Assembly (NCBI RefSeq): GCF_025465255.1
Contig: NZ_JAODNI010000123.1
Span: 1-47,146, forward strand
Reading direction: 5' to 3'
From: Pseudonocardia sp.
GTDB taxonomy: Bacteria; Actinomycetota; Actinomycetes; Mycobacteriales; Pseudonocardiaceae
Length of the DNA stretch: 47,146 nucleotides
A model generated the notes under the pieces. That model was not told where the DNA came from. It ran no database searches and worked only from the letters and a program-made list of their open reading frames with translations. The translations under genes were made by a program, and so were the position numbers. Shown here one piece after another: positions 14,754-23,330 of the stretch; the stretch's first letter is position 1; the number at the start of each line of letters is the position of its first letter.

Positions 14754-15578
14754 TCAGGCCGGCTGGCAGATCATCTCGGTCGGCGCGATGGACGCCCGCT
14801 CGAGATTGTCGATCATGATGGCGACCTTGGCCGAGGCGTCCTGGCCCATGACGATGTTCAGGCCCAATGTCGGTGGGCCGCTGTCGGCGATCCTGGCTCG
14901 TAGCTGGCGGAAGAAGGCGACCCCGAAGTCCCGGCGGTCCCGTTCGACAGCGACGGACAGGCCGGCCTTCGCCAGCAGTTCTCGGTAGTGCGCTGGTTCG
15001 GTGAGGAAGCTGGTCGCCGGTGTCGAGGCCCACGGGACGGGGTAGGTGATCTCGGCTGTCCCGGTTCGCATGACGTCGTAGAGGCCGAAGGTGCCGTCCT
15101 CGGTGAGAACGCGCCGGACCTCTGCGAACAGGGTCTGTTTGTCCGCGATGTTCATCCCCACGTGCAGCATGCAGGCGCGGTCGAACGAATGATCGTCGAA
15201 GGGCAGCGCGGTCGCGTTGCCCTGGTGGAACCTCACCTGCTCGGCGAGCCCGGCGCGGTGAGTGAGCGACCGGGCGACCTGCACGTACTCTTCTGTCAGG
15301 TCGATTCCGGTGACCCTGACCTGGTGATTCTGGGCGAGGTAGCGGGCGGTGCCGCCCAGTCCGCTCCCCACGTCGAGCACCCGCAGACCCGGGTATAGAT
15401 CCATCTGGTCGACCAGTGCGACGGTCGCAATTCGGCCGCCGATGTGGAACTCATCGACCGGTGCGAGCTGGTCGGGTTCCAGGTGTTCGGGGTCGACGCC
15501 GATCGTGAGGAGGGCACCGAGGATCTGCTCCTCCAGCGCCCCGTGCGAATAGTGCTGTGCGACTGACTCTTCACTCAT
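14754..15578 (-). CDS. class I SAM-dependent methyltransferase
   Basis: The 274-residue protein has the methyltransferase fold: motif I VLDVGSGLGGTARYLA near 68-83, motif II acidic residue in TGIDLTEEYV, motif IV FDRACMLHVGMNIADK and the post-motif LRRVL-like AEVRRVLTEDGTFGLYD. The pattern is close to the UbiE/glycine-sarcosine methyltransferase-like group that acts on small molecules. The substrate is unknown. The gene stands alone, facing away from the LysR gene, with about 330 bases between them. Confidence 0.82.
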   Translation of the reverse strand: MSEESVAQHYSHGALEEQILGALLTIGVDPEHLEPDQLAPVDEFHIGGRIATVALVDQMDLYPGLRVLDVGSGLGGTARYLAQNHQVRVTGIDLTEEYVQVARSLTHRAGLAEQVRFHQGNATALPFDDHSFDRACMLHVGMNIADKQTLFAEVRRVLTEDGTFGLYDVMRTGTAEITYPVPWASTPATSFLTEPAHYRELLAKAGLSVAVERDRRDFGVAFFRQLRARIADSGPPTLGLNIVMGQDASAKVAIMIDNLERASIAPTEMICQPA

Positions 15579-15729
15579 CCTGGTCCGCCACCCCTTCGGC
15601 TACGTCGACGCCGCGAGTCCTCGAGTGTCGCGTAGCCGAGACCGTCGAGGAACCAGCCGACCCGGCGACCGGGGCGGAACGGCGGAGCGAGCCGGTCCTG
15701 CTCGCGCACGGACGCCGTCCACGGCGCTA

Positions 15730-15838
15730 GATCAGCCCTCTGGCCGAGATCGCCGGGGACGTGTGTGGGCCCCGCGCGCTGCCGGTAGCGGATCTGCAGG
15801 CGGACCGGACTCTCCCCGGCTCATCACGAGGGCTGATC
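15730..15838. repeat. 11-bp inverted repeat in the methyltransferase/LysR gap
   Basis: GATCAGCCCTC at 15730-15740 is exactly repeated in inverse orientation at 15828-15838, 87 bases apart. It occupies the divergent promoter gap upstream of the LysR gene, so paired regulator sites are possible. Confidence 0.4.
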
Positions 15839-15906
15839 GAAGGAGCCCGGCGATAGAGCCTCGGCATGCCAGGATCATCCGGTCCCGGTCGGCAGGAGGC
15901 CCAGCG

Positions 15907-16839
15907 ATCGACGTCAAGCAACTGTCCGCACTCATCGCCGTCGCCGAGTCGGGAAGCGTCACCCGGGCCGCGGACATCCTGCACCTGGTGCAGCCGGCCG
16001 TTTCGCGGCAGATCCGGCTCCTCGAGGACGAGCTGGGCACGGCGCTGTTCGAGCGGACCCGCAGCGGCATGGTCCTGACCTCCGACGGGCGGGTGCTGCT
16101 CGAGCACGCGCGGCGTGCGCTCGGGGAGCTGGAGCGGGCGCGCGCGGAGATCCGGCCTCGCTCCGGCGAGCTGCAGGGTCTCGTGACGGTCGGTCTGCTG
16201 CCCAGTTTCGCCGACCCGCTCTCCGAGGCGCTGGTGGCCCGGGTGGCGCGCGATCACCCCACCGTGCAGCTCCGCCTGCTGGTCGGCTACGCCGGGCACG
16301 TCGCCGAGTGGCTCGACACCGCTGACGTCGACCTCGCCGTCCTCTACGACGTCCGACCGTCGGCATCCGTGGACGTCCGCCCGCTGCTCGACGAGGCGCT
16401 GTGGGTGGTGGGGCCGCCGGACGCCGGCCTCTCGCTCGAGCACCCGGTGGGCTTGGCGGAGGTCGTCGACCGGCTCCGCGTGCTTCCCAGCCGTCCGCAC
16501 GCCATGCGGAACATGCTCGAGCGCACGGCGGCGCGGAAACGCTGCGAGTTGCGGGTCGCGGTCGAGACCAACTCGATGAGCGTTCAACGCCGGCTGGCCG
16601 CGGCCGGTGTCGGACTCACCGTCCTGCCCGGGACCGCGGTGACGAACGCGCTCGCCCGGGGCAGGGTCACCGCCGCTCCCCTGACCGACCCGGAGATGCG
16701 ACGCAGGTTGGTGCTGGCGATGCCCGGCACACGCAAACTGAGTGTCGCCGCCCGCGGCGTCGCCGACCTCCTCGTCGACGAGATGGCCCGTTCCGTCGCC
16801 AGCGGTGCATGGCCCTCGGCCACCTGGCTGGGCGGCTGA
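15907..16839 (+). CDS. LysR-family transcriptional regulator with apparent ATC start
   Basis: The roughly 310-residue LysR regulator has the N-terminal winged helix DVKQLSALIAVAESGSV and AADILHLVQPAVSRQIRLLE, then a two-lobe effector domain ending near GARGVADLLVDEMAR-like sequence. The family's usual MDVKQL start corresponds here to ATC GAC GTC AAG. A perfect AGGAGG lies 7 bases before that ATC, and no ATG/GTG/TTG lies in frame close by. The nearest in-frame alternatives would add a long arginine-rich tail. Start by ATC, or a base difference from ATG, is inferred. The gene converges with a hydrolase and diverges from the methyltransferase. Confidence 0.8.
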   Translation: MDVKQLSALIAVAESGSVTRAADILHLVQPAVSRQIRLLEDELGTALFERTRSGMVLTSDGRVLLEHARRALGELERARAEIRPRSGELQGLVTVGLLPSFADPLSEALVARVARDHPTVQLRLLVGYAGHVAEWLDTADVDLAVLYDVRPSASVDVRPLLDEALWVVGPPDAGLSLEHPVGLAEVVDRLRVLPSRPHAMRNMLERTAARKRCELRVAVETNSMSVQRRLAAAGVGLTVLPGTAVTNALARGRVTAAPLTDPEMRRRLVLAMPGTRKLSVAARGVADLLVDEMARSVASGAWPSATWLGG

Positions 16840-16865
16840 CCTGCGCGGACGGCGCGCTCTCGGGA

Positions 16866-17651
16866 TCAGTTCCGGTGCTGCCCCAGGAAATCCAGGACCG
16901 CCCGGCCGGCCTGCTCCCGGAACTCCTCGAAGTAGGCATGCCGGGCGCCCTCCAGCAGGAGGCTCCGGCTGTCGGGAATGCGCTCCGCGAGCAGTGACGC
17001 GTTCGCGGTGGGACAGAACAGGTCGTCGGCGCCGTGCAGGATCAGCGTCGGGGCGGTGATTCGAGCGAGCGCGTCCCACGCGTCGTGTCCTGCGCTCGCT
17101 CTGCGGTGGCCACGGCGCGCGGCCGTGCTCATGTCGCGGTCGCCCAGGACCGCGTACGGGCCGGGGTGTGCACGTAGCCAGCCCGGGGTGAACATCAGCT
17201 CGGCGAGGGCGCGCTCGGCGTGCTGCGCCGGACCTGCGAGCGGTCGCAGCACGTCGGGGGCCGCGACGAGCGCTCTCGCCCCGCCCGGCGTGGTGCAGCC
17301 GAGGACGAGGGAGCGGACCCGGCCCGGGTGGTCCGCGGCGACCCACTGGGCCACCTTCCCGCCCATGGAGGTCCCGTAGACGGCCACCCGGTCCAGGCCG
17401 AGCTCGTCGAGCACCGCGATCGCGTCCCCGGCGAGGCGCCGGGTGGTGTACTCGGCGGTGGCCGGCGACTCGCTCTCGCCCGTTCCCAACGCATCGATGG
17501 CGATGGTGCGGTGCGCTGCGGTGAAGTCGCTTCGTACGGGGTCCCACCAGCGCCGCGAGTTGGCCTGCCCCGCCAGCAGTACCAGCGGGGGGCCGGCGCC
17601 CTCGACGTCGAAGTGGATTCGAGCGCCGTCGGCTGCCCTCGCGAAGCTCAC
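16866..17651 (-). CDS. alpha/beta hydrolase
   Basis: The 261-residue hydrolase has the oxyanion and strand motif GPPLVLLAGQANSRRWW, nucleophile elbow GTSMGG (Ser), the acidic LHGADDLFCPT and catalytic His in EGARHAYFEEF. It belongs to the general esterase/lactonase group; the substrate is unknown. GTG 17651 sits where family proteins begin (VSFARAADGARIHF). A longer version from ATG 17738 (290 residues) cannot be excluded because neither has a clear ribosome site. Confidence 0.78.
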   Translation of the reverse strand: MSFARAADGARIHFDVEGAGPPLVLLAGQANSRRWWDPVRSDFTAAHRTIAIDALGTGESESPATAEYTTRRLAGDAIAVLDELGLDRVAVYGTSMGGKVAQWVAADHPGRVRSLVLGCTTPGGARALVAAPDVLRPLAGPAQHAERALAELMFTPGWLRAHPGPYAVLGDRDMSTAARRGHRRASAGHDAWDALARITAPTLILHGADDLFCPTANASLLAERIPDSRSLLLEGARHAYFEEFREQAGRAVLDFLGQHRN

Positions 17652-17811
17652 GTCGGGCCAGTCTGCCGCCTCGGGCGATGCCCGTCGGTACCGGGTAGGG
17701 GCCGTCGGACGAGGGATGACGGCCCGGCATCCGTACATGCCGATTCTCTATTGGTCAGCGCCGGATATCACGCCTGATGATGCTCGGGGACTGGCGACGT
17801 GGAGGAGACAC

Positions 17812-18333
17812 ATGGCTGAGCAGGCGTGGCAGAAGGAGGCGTTCGACGTCCTCCTGGAGGGTGGGGTGCGGCAGATCGCCTACGTGCCCGACGCAGGACA
17901 CGCGTACTCGATCCGGGAGGCCATCAGCAGCCCGGAGATCCAGGACGTGGTGCTGACCACTGAGGAGGAGGGCGTCGGCGTTGTGGCGGGGGCGTGGCTC
18001 GGTGGCCGGCGTGCCGTGCTGCTGATGCAGAGCAGCGGGGTCGGCAACTGCGTCAACATGTTCTCGCTGCTGGAGAACTGCCGCTTCCCGTTCCTGACGC
18101 TGATCACGATGCGCGGGGAGTACGCCGAGTTCAACCCCTGGCAGAGCCCGATGGGGCGCAGGACCCAAGGCGTCCTGGAGCTCATGGGAATCCGCGTGTA
18201 CCGCGCCGACGCACCCGACGAGGTCGGCGAGGTCGTGAGCGCCGCCGTCGATTCGGCGTTCCTCGCGGGGGAGCAGGTCGCCGTCATCCTCGGGCAGCGC
18301 CTGATCGGCCGGAAGAAGTGGGAGGGGAACTGA
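17812..18333 (+). CDS. TPP-dependent decarboxylase, alpha (PYR-domain) subunit
   Basis: The 173-residue protein corresponds to the N-terminal pyrimidine-binding domain of thiamine diphosphate decarboxylases. VYVPDAGHAYSI-like sequence is followed by TTEEEGVGVVAGAWLGG with the conserved Glu that activates the cofactor. It is a half-size subunit, as in sulfopyruvate decarboxylase (ComD) and related phosphonopyruvate decarboxylases. A strong GGAGGAG precedes ATG 17812. It overlaps the beta subunit gene by ATGA-type coupling. The substrate is not evident. Confidence 0.8.
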   Translation: MAEQAWQKEAFDVLLEGGVRQIAYVPDAGHAYSIREAISSPEIQDVVLTTEEEGVGVVAGAWLGGRRAVLLMQSSGVGNCVNMFSLLENCRFPFLTLITMRGEYAEFNPWQSPMGRRTQGVLELMGIRVYRADAPDEVGEVVSAAVDSAFLAGEQVAVILGQRLIGRKKWEGN

Positions 18334-18929
18334 TGAGCAACGCAGTGACCGAACGCCGGATCGAGCGGCGCCGCTTCGTCGCCGATCTGCTGGCCGGTGT
18401 GCCGGACGCCCTCGTGGTGACCGGCCTCGGATCACCGTCCTACGACGTGTTCGCCGCCGGCGATCGGGACGAGAACTTCTACCTGTGGGGCGCCATGGGC
18501 GCCGCTGTGCCGGTCGGACTCGGCCTGGCGCTGGCCCAGCCGGACCGCTCGGTCGTCGTCGTGACCGGCGACGGCGAGCAGCTCATGGGCATCGGGTCCC
18601 TCGGAACGGTGGGGGCCTGCGAGCCCGCCAACCTGACCGTCGTCGTCCTCGACAACGGGCACTTCGGCGAGACGGGTATGCAGCGGAGCCACACGAGCCT
18701 CGGCACGGACCTCGCCGCGGTGGCCCGTGGTTTCGGCATCGCCGACTCGTTCCGCGTCGAGAACCACGACGGGGTGACGGGCGTGATCGAGCGGATCCGC
18801 GCCCGGTCTGGCCCGGCCTTCGCGCAGGTCCTCATCTCCGCCGAGGAGCCGCCGCGTGTGCTCCCCCCGCGCGACGGCGTGTTCGTGAAGAACCGCTTCC
18901 GCGCCGCACTGGGCCTCGCGCCCTTCTGA
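18333..18929 (+). CDS. TPP-dependent decarboxylase, beta (TPP-binding) subunit
   Basis: The 198-residue partner of the preceding gene carries the diphosphate/Mg-binding motif VVVTGDGEQLMG, closed about 27 residues later by VVVLDNGHFGETG, the GDG-N signature of TPP enzymes. The size matches ComE-like subunits. ATG 18333 overlaps the alpha stop codon (TGATG). Together the two would form an alpha/beta decarboxylase acting on a 2-oxoacid. No sulfonate or phosphonate genes are near, so the substrate stays open. Confidence 0.82.
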   Translation: MSNAVTERRIERRRFVADLLAGVPDALVVTGLGSPSYDVFAAGDRDENFYLWGAMGAAVPVGLGLALAQPDRSVVVVTGDGEQLMGIGSLGTVGACEPANLTVVVLDNGHFGETGMQRSHTSLGTDLAAVARGFGIADSFRVENHDGVTGVIERIRARSGPAFAQVLISAEEPPRVLPPRDGVFVKNRFRAALGLAPF

Positions 18930-18960
18930 GCGGGATCTCGTACAGCGGCGGGACCGCGGC

Positions 18961-19857
18961 TCAGCTCGCCGGCGCGCGACGCCACCGGTCCGAGAAGACG
19001 AACCCCATGAACCTCTCGGTGAGGGGCGACCGGGCCACCTCCTCGTGCCAGACCAGCCCGAGCTCCCGGTGCGCTGCGGCGTCGGTCAACGGGATGTACA
19101 CGGCGTTCGGCTCGGCCCGGTCGAGACGGGGGGTGGGGACCACCGCGACGCCGAGGCCCGCCGCCACCAGTCCTTCCATCGTCGCGATCTCCGCGCTCTC
19201 GAAGGCGATGTCCGGGGCGATGCCGGCATGGGCGAAGAGATCCTCGGTGAGCTGTCGCAGGCCGAACTCCCGTCCGAGGACGATGAACGGCTCGTTCGCC
19301 GCGGCAGCGAGATCGACCTGGTCGAGCGATGCGGCGGGGTGATCACGCGGTACCACCAGGCACAGCTGCTCACGGTGGAGCGGATGCCAGCCGAGGTCCT
19401 CGACGTCGGGTCTCGGCCCGGTGATCGCGATGTCGGCCTGGCCTTCGCGAACGTGGGCGAGGAGCTCGTAGGACGCCGCCTGGGTGAGGGAGAACTGCAC
19501 TCCGGGTGCCTCGATGCGGAAGCCTCTGATCAGTTCTGGCGCCAGCCACGTCGCGACCGAGTGCAGGAACGCGAGCCTGACGGAGCCGTGCTCGGGGTCC
19601 CGGAGGGAGCGGATCCTCTCGCCGGCGGCATCCAGCTCCCCGAGACTGCGGCGAGTGTGCTCGAGGAGGACACGGCCGTAGACGTTCAACCGCAGCCTGC
19701 GGTTCACCCGGTCGAACAACGGGGCCCCGACCTGGCGCTCCAGGCGGGCCAGACCACGCGACAGCGTCGGCTGGCTGATGTTCAGCTGAGTGGCGGCCTG
19801 GGTCATGTGCTCCGTCTCGGCGAGGACCACGAACCACTCGAGCTCGTCCACCGTCAT
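18961..19857 (-). CDS. LysR-family regulator of the adjacent C5-acid cluster
   Basis: The 298-residue LysR protein starts MTVDELEWFVVLAETEHMT, with the recognition helix around LNISQPTLSRGLARLERQVG and an effector domain including DIAITGPRPDVEDLGWHPL. ATG 19855-19857 is chosen as the family start; an upstream ATG would add nine residues. It is divergent from the hydratase gene at 20043 with a 185-base gap, the standard arrangement for a LysR activator and its target operon. Confidence 0.85.
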   Translation of the reverse strand: MTVDELEWFVVLAETEHMTQAATQLNISQPTLSRGLARLERQVGAPLFDRVNRRLRLNVYGRVLLEHTRRSLGELDAAGERIRSLRDPEHGSVRLAFLHSVATWLAPELIRGFRIEAPGVQFSLTQAASYELLAHVREGQADIAITGPRPDVEDLGWHPLHREQLCLVVPRDHPAASLDQVDLAAAANEPFIVLGREFGLRQLTEDLFAHAGIAPDIAFESAEIATMEGLVAAGLGVAVVPTPRLDRAEPNAVYIPLTDAAAHRELGLVWHEEVARSPLTERFMGFVFSDRWRRAPAS

Positions 19858-19864
19858 GCCGCCA

Positions 19865-19883
19865 TGATGCACGAGCGTCATCA
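19865..19883. promoter_or_regulatory. LysR-type operator candidate
   Basis: TGATG-N9-CATCA is a dyad with 5-bp arms directly upstream of the LysR start, in the divergent gap. It fits the loose T-N11-A LysR-box form. Further toward the hydratase, TATATT near 19955 could be a -10 element. Confidence 0.35.
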
Positions 19884-20042
19884 ACTCGGTTCAACATTGT
19901 CATTTCACGTATCGATCGGGCCGCGGCAGGATGACGGCTGTCGCGAGCGCAGATTCTATATTCTCCAGGATTCTCGGCCCGCGATCCGGCGTCGGCGCCT
20001 CGTGGCCGCCTGCGCAGCACGTTCGTCGAACGAGGGGACCCG

Positions 20043-20921
20043 ATGAGTGAGCCCGGCAAGCACAGCGTCCTGGCCGAGTCGTTGCGGAGCTGGCGACCCG
20101 GCACCGTCGAGACCTCGCGTCGGGTCGACCCGTGGTCGGCCGCGGCGTTCGCCGCGCTCATCGACGCCGACACGCCGGCCCTGAAGGAGGGCGACCCCCT
20201 CCCGCCCCTGTGGCACTGGTTCACCCTCCTCGACCATCCCGCGCAGGCGGAGATCGGCGAGGACGGCCACCCGGCGGCCGGCCCCTTCCTTCCCCCGATC
20301 CCGGGGCGGCGCCGCATGTTCGCCGGGGGCAGGTTCAGCCAGGACGCCCCGATCCCGCTCGGGGCCGAGCTGCACTGCCGCTCGAGCGTCGCGAACGTGA
20401 CGGTGAAGTCGGGCCGCAGTGGCGAGATGGCCTTCGTGACGGTCCGGCACGAGCTTTCCGTCGCCGGTGACCTGGTCGCGACCGAGGAACAGGACATCGT
20501 CTACCGGTCGGAACCCGAGGGCACGCCGCGCCGCACGATGACCCGTCCCGAGGGCGGTGAGCCTGCGCCGGCCGGGGAGTGGAACTCGGCCCTGCCGACC
20601 GATCCCGTCCTGCTGGCCCGCTTCAGCGCTCTCACCTACAACGGTCACCGCATCCACTACGACACGCCGTACGTGACCGAGGTGGAGGGCTACCCGGATC
20701 TCGTCGTGCACGGCCCGCTCCTCGCCCTCCTGGCCCTCGAGCTCCCGCGTGTCAACGCGCCCGGGAGGACGGTCCGGTCGTTCGAGTACCGGCTCGTCCG
20801 CCCGGCCTTCGTCCCCGCCCGGATCCTGAGTGCCGCGCGCTGCGACGGAGACCGAACGCAGGTCACGGTGGCGGCCGAGGGCGCCACGCCGTCCCTGACG
20901 GCCACCGTCCACCTCGCCTGA
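20043..20921 (+). CDS. FAS1/HTD2-type hydratase, probable mesaconyl-C4-CoA hydratase
   Basis: The 292-residue double hot-dog protein has an N-terminal FAS1-like half (WHWFTLLDHPAQAEIGEDGH) and a C-terminal half with TYNGHRIHYDTPYV, the hydratase active-site motif. The length fits HTD2-type hydratases and mesaconyl-C4-CoA hydratase. In context it would hydrate mesaconyl-CoA to citramalyl-CoA, to be split by the CitE-like lyase downstream. It is the first gene of a plus-strand operon; the next starts 30 bases after its stop. The precise acyl-CoA is inferred. Confidence 0.75.
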   Translation: MSEPGKHSVLAESLRSWRPGTVETSRRVDPWSAAAFAALIDADTPALKEGDPLPPLWHWFTLLDHPAQAEIGEDGHPAAGPFLPPIPGRRRMFAGGRFSQDAPIPLGAELHCRSSVANVTVKSGRSGEMAFVTVRHELSVAGDLVATEEQDIVYRSEPEGTPRRTMTRPEGGEPAPAGEWNSALPTDPVLLARFSALTYNGHRIHYDTPYVTEVEGYPDLVVHGPLLALLALELPRVNAPGRTVRSFEYRLVRPAFVPARILSAARCDGDRTQVTVAAEGATPSLTATVHLA

Positions 20922-20951
20922 CCCGATCATCTCGCCGAAGGAAGGCCGTCG

Positions 20952-22136
20952 ATGACGTCCACTCCGCCCCTGCAGGGCATCACCGTCGTCAGCCTGGAGC
21001 AGGCCGTCGCCGCCCCGTTCGCCACGCGTCAGCTCGCGGACCTGGGAGCGCGCGTCATCAAGATCGAGCGTCCGGGTGGCGGGGACTTCGCCCGCGGCTA
21101 CGACGAGGCCGTGTACGGGAACTCCAGCTACTTCGTGTGGCTGAACAGGTCGAAGGAGTCGCTGACCCTCGACCTGAAGTCCGAGGAGGGCCGGGAGATC
21201 CTCGGCGAGCTGCTGGGGCAGGCCGACGTCCTCGTGCAGAACCTCGGCCCCGGGGCCGCCGGGAGGCTGGGGCTCGACCCGGCAACCCTGGCCCGCACCC
21301 ATCCGCGGGTCATCCCGTGTTCGGTCTCGGGCTGGGGCACCGACGGGCCGTGGGCGGACCGGAAGGCCTACGACCTGCTGGTCCAGTGCGAGACCGGGCT
21401 CCTCTCGATCACCGGCACGTGGGACGAGATGGCGAAGGTCGGGATCTCGGTCGCCGACATCGCGGCCGGCATGTACGCGTACTCCGGCATCCTCACCGCG
21501 CTCCTGCGCCGGGCGACCACCGGTGAGGTCTCGGCGGTCGAGGTCTCGCTGTTCGAAGCGCTCGCCGAGTGGATGGGCGCGCCCGCCTACTACACCCGCC
21601 ACGGCGGCCGGCAGCCCGCGCGGGTCGGCGCGCAGCACGCCACGATCGCCCCGTACGGGCCCTACGAGACCGCCGACGGCACGATCCTGCTCGCGGTGCA
21701 GAACGACCGTGAGTGGCGTTCCCTCTGCGATGTGGTGCTCGACGAGCCGGAGACGGCCACCGATGCCCGGTTCGCGACGAACTCGGCCCGGGTGGCTCAT
21801 CGGGAGGAGCTGAACGAGCTCGTCCGCGCCAAGCTCCTCCCGCTCGAGACGAAGCGTGCGGCCGAGCTGCTCGACGCGGCCGGGGTCGCGAATGCGAGCA
21901 TCAACCAGGTCGAGGACTTCCTGAACCACCCGGTGCTCGAAGGCCGCGACCGCTGGCGGCCGGTGCAGGTCCCGGGCGGTCAGATCGAGGCGCTGCGGCC
22001 TCCGGCCGACCTCGCCGGCGTCGAACCGGTGATGGGCCCCGTCCCCGCCCTCGGCGAGCACACGGCCTCGATCCTGCGCGAGCTCGGACGCTCGGAGGAC
22101 GTCATCTCCGATCTCCGCGACCGCGACCTCGTCTGA
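20952..22136 (+). CDS. CaiB/BaiF (class III) CoA transferase
   Basis: The 394-residue protein has family features: LEQAVAAPFATRQLADLGARV near the N-terminus, IKIERPGGGDFAR, WLNRSKESLTLDL and the catalytic Asp141 in RKAYDLLVQ. Members move CoA between carboxylates without ATP. The cluster suggests an itaconate or mesaconate CoA transferase, or the C1:C4 mesaconyl-CoA transferase. The donor and acceptor cannot be read from sequence. Confidence 0.83.
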   Translation: MTSTPPLQGITVVSLEQAVAAPFATRQLADLGARVIKIERPGGGDFARGYDEAVYGNSSYFVWLNRSKESLTLDLKSEEGREILGELLGQADVLVQNLGPGAAGRLGLDPATLARTHPRVIPCSVSGWGTDGPWADRKAYDLLVQCETGLLSITGTWDEMAKVGISVADIAAGMYAYSGILTALLRRATTGEVSAVEVSLFEALAEWMGAPAYYTRHGGRQPARVGAQHATIAPYGPYETADGTILLAVQNDREWRSLCDVVLDEPETATDARFATNSARVAHREELNELVRAKLLPLETKRAAELLDAAGVANASINQVEDFLNHPVLEGRDRWRPVQVPGGQIEALRPPADLAGVEPVMGPVPALGEHTASILRELGRSEDVISDLRDRDLV

Positions 22137-22173
22137 GCACCACCACCACGTCGACCACCCGAGAGGAACACCC

Positions 22174-23328
22174 ATGAGCGTCCTGAGCACCGAGGAGCAG
22201 GCGGTCGTCGAGACCGTGCGCGAGTTCGTCGAGCGCGAGGTCCGTCCCGTCGTGCGCGAGATGGAGCACGCCAACGAGTACCCCGAGAAGCTCATCGAGC
22301 AGATGAAGGAGCTCGGGATCTTCGGCCTGGCGATCCCCGAGCCCTGGGGCGAGGCCCCGGTCTCGATGCCCTGCTACGCGCTGGTCACCGCCGAGCTCGC
22401 CCGCGGCTGGATGAGCTTGGCCGGCGCGATGGGCGGGCACACCGTGGTCTCCAAGCTGATCCTGGCCTTCGGGACCCAGGAGCAGAAGGACCACTACCTG
22501 CCCCGCATGGCCACCGGCGAGATCCGGGCGACGATGGCGCTCACCGAGCCCGGCGGCGGCTCGGACCTGCAGGCCATGACCACGAACGCCCGCCTCGACG
22601 GCGACTCCTACGTCGTGAACGGCGCCAAGACGTGGATCACCAACTCGCGGCGCTCGCAGCTGATCGCGCTGCTGTGCAAGACGGACCCGAAGGCCGAGCC
22701 CAAGCACAAGGGCGTCTCGATCCTGCTCGTCGAGCACGGACCCGGCCTCACCGTGTCCAAGGACCTGCCCAAGCTCGGCTACAAGGGCGTCGAGTCCTGC
22801 GAGCTGATCTTCGACGACTACCGCACCCCGGCCGCGTCCGTCCTGGGCGGGGTGGAGGGCAAGGGCTTCGCGCAGATGATGAAGGGCCTGGAGACCGGCC
22901 GCATCCAGGTCGCCTCCCGCGCATTGGGCGTCGGCCGGGCTGCGTTCGACGACGCGCTGCGCTACGCGCAGGACCGCGAGTCGTTCGGCCAGCCGATCTG
23001 GAAGCACCAGTCGATCGGCAACTACCTGGCCAACATGGCCACCAAGCTGACGGCCACCAAGCAGCTGATCCTGCACGCGGCGGAGAAGTTCGACGCGGGC
23101 GAGCGCTGCGACATGGAGGCCGGTATGGCCAAGCTGTTCGCCTCCGAGGCCGCGATGGAGATCGCGCTGGACGCGGTGCGGATCCACGGCGGGTACGGCT
23201 ACTCCACCGAGTTCGACGTCGAGCGCTACTTCCGCGACGCCCCGCTGATGATCGTCGGCGAGGGCACCAACGAGATCCAGCGCAACGTGATCGCGACCCA
23301 GCTCGTCAAGCGCGGCGGGCTCGACTGA
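22174..23328 (+). CDS. acyl-CoA dehydrogenase
   Basis: The 384-residue flavoprotein has the normal three-part family layout: ALTEPGGGSDLQAM and WITNSRRSQ in the FAD-binding middle part, RESFGQPIWKHQSIG, and IHGGYGYSTEFDVERYFRDA before the catalytic Glu363 in GEGTNEIQ. It oxidises an acyl-CoA to the 2,3-enoyl-CoA. Neighbours point to a short branched or dicarboxylic acyl-CoA (for example methylsuccinyl- or isovaleryl-type). It is followed by the lyase after 2 bases, so both are one transcript. Confidence 0.86.
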   Translation: MSVLSTEEQAVVETVREFVEREVRPVVREMEHANEYPEKLIEQMKELGIFGLAIPEPWGEAPVSMPCYALVTAELARGWMSLAGAMGGHTVVSKLILAFGTQEQKDHYLPRMATGEIRATMALTEPGGGSDLQAMTTNARLDGDSYVVNGAKTWITNSRRSQLIALLCKTDPKAEPKHKGVSILLVEHGPGLTVSKDLPKLGYKGVESCELIFDDYRTPAASVLGGVEGKGFAQMMKGLETGRIQVASRALGVGRAAFDDALRYAQDRESFGQPIWKHQSIGNYLANMATKLTATKQLILHAAEKFDAGERCDMEAGMAKLFASEAAMEIALDAVRIHGGYGYSTEFDVERYFRDAPLMIVGEGTNEIQRNVIATQLVKRGGLD

Positions 23329-23330
23329 TC

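Noticed and set aside
14294..14903. Open frames of 174-177 codons before the methyltransferase
   Set aside because: Arg/Pro-rich without a ribosome site or recognisable motif; partly overlap the 3' end of the methyltransferase.
19956..22295. 779-codon minus-strand open frame opposite the hydratase and CoA transferase
   Set aside because: Long antisense frames are expected at this GC content; the plus-strand genes have full family motifs and ribosome sites.
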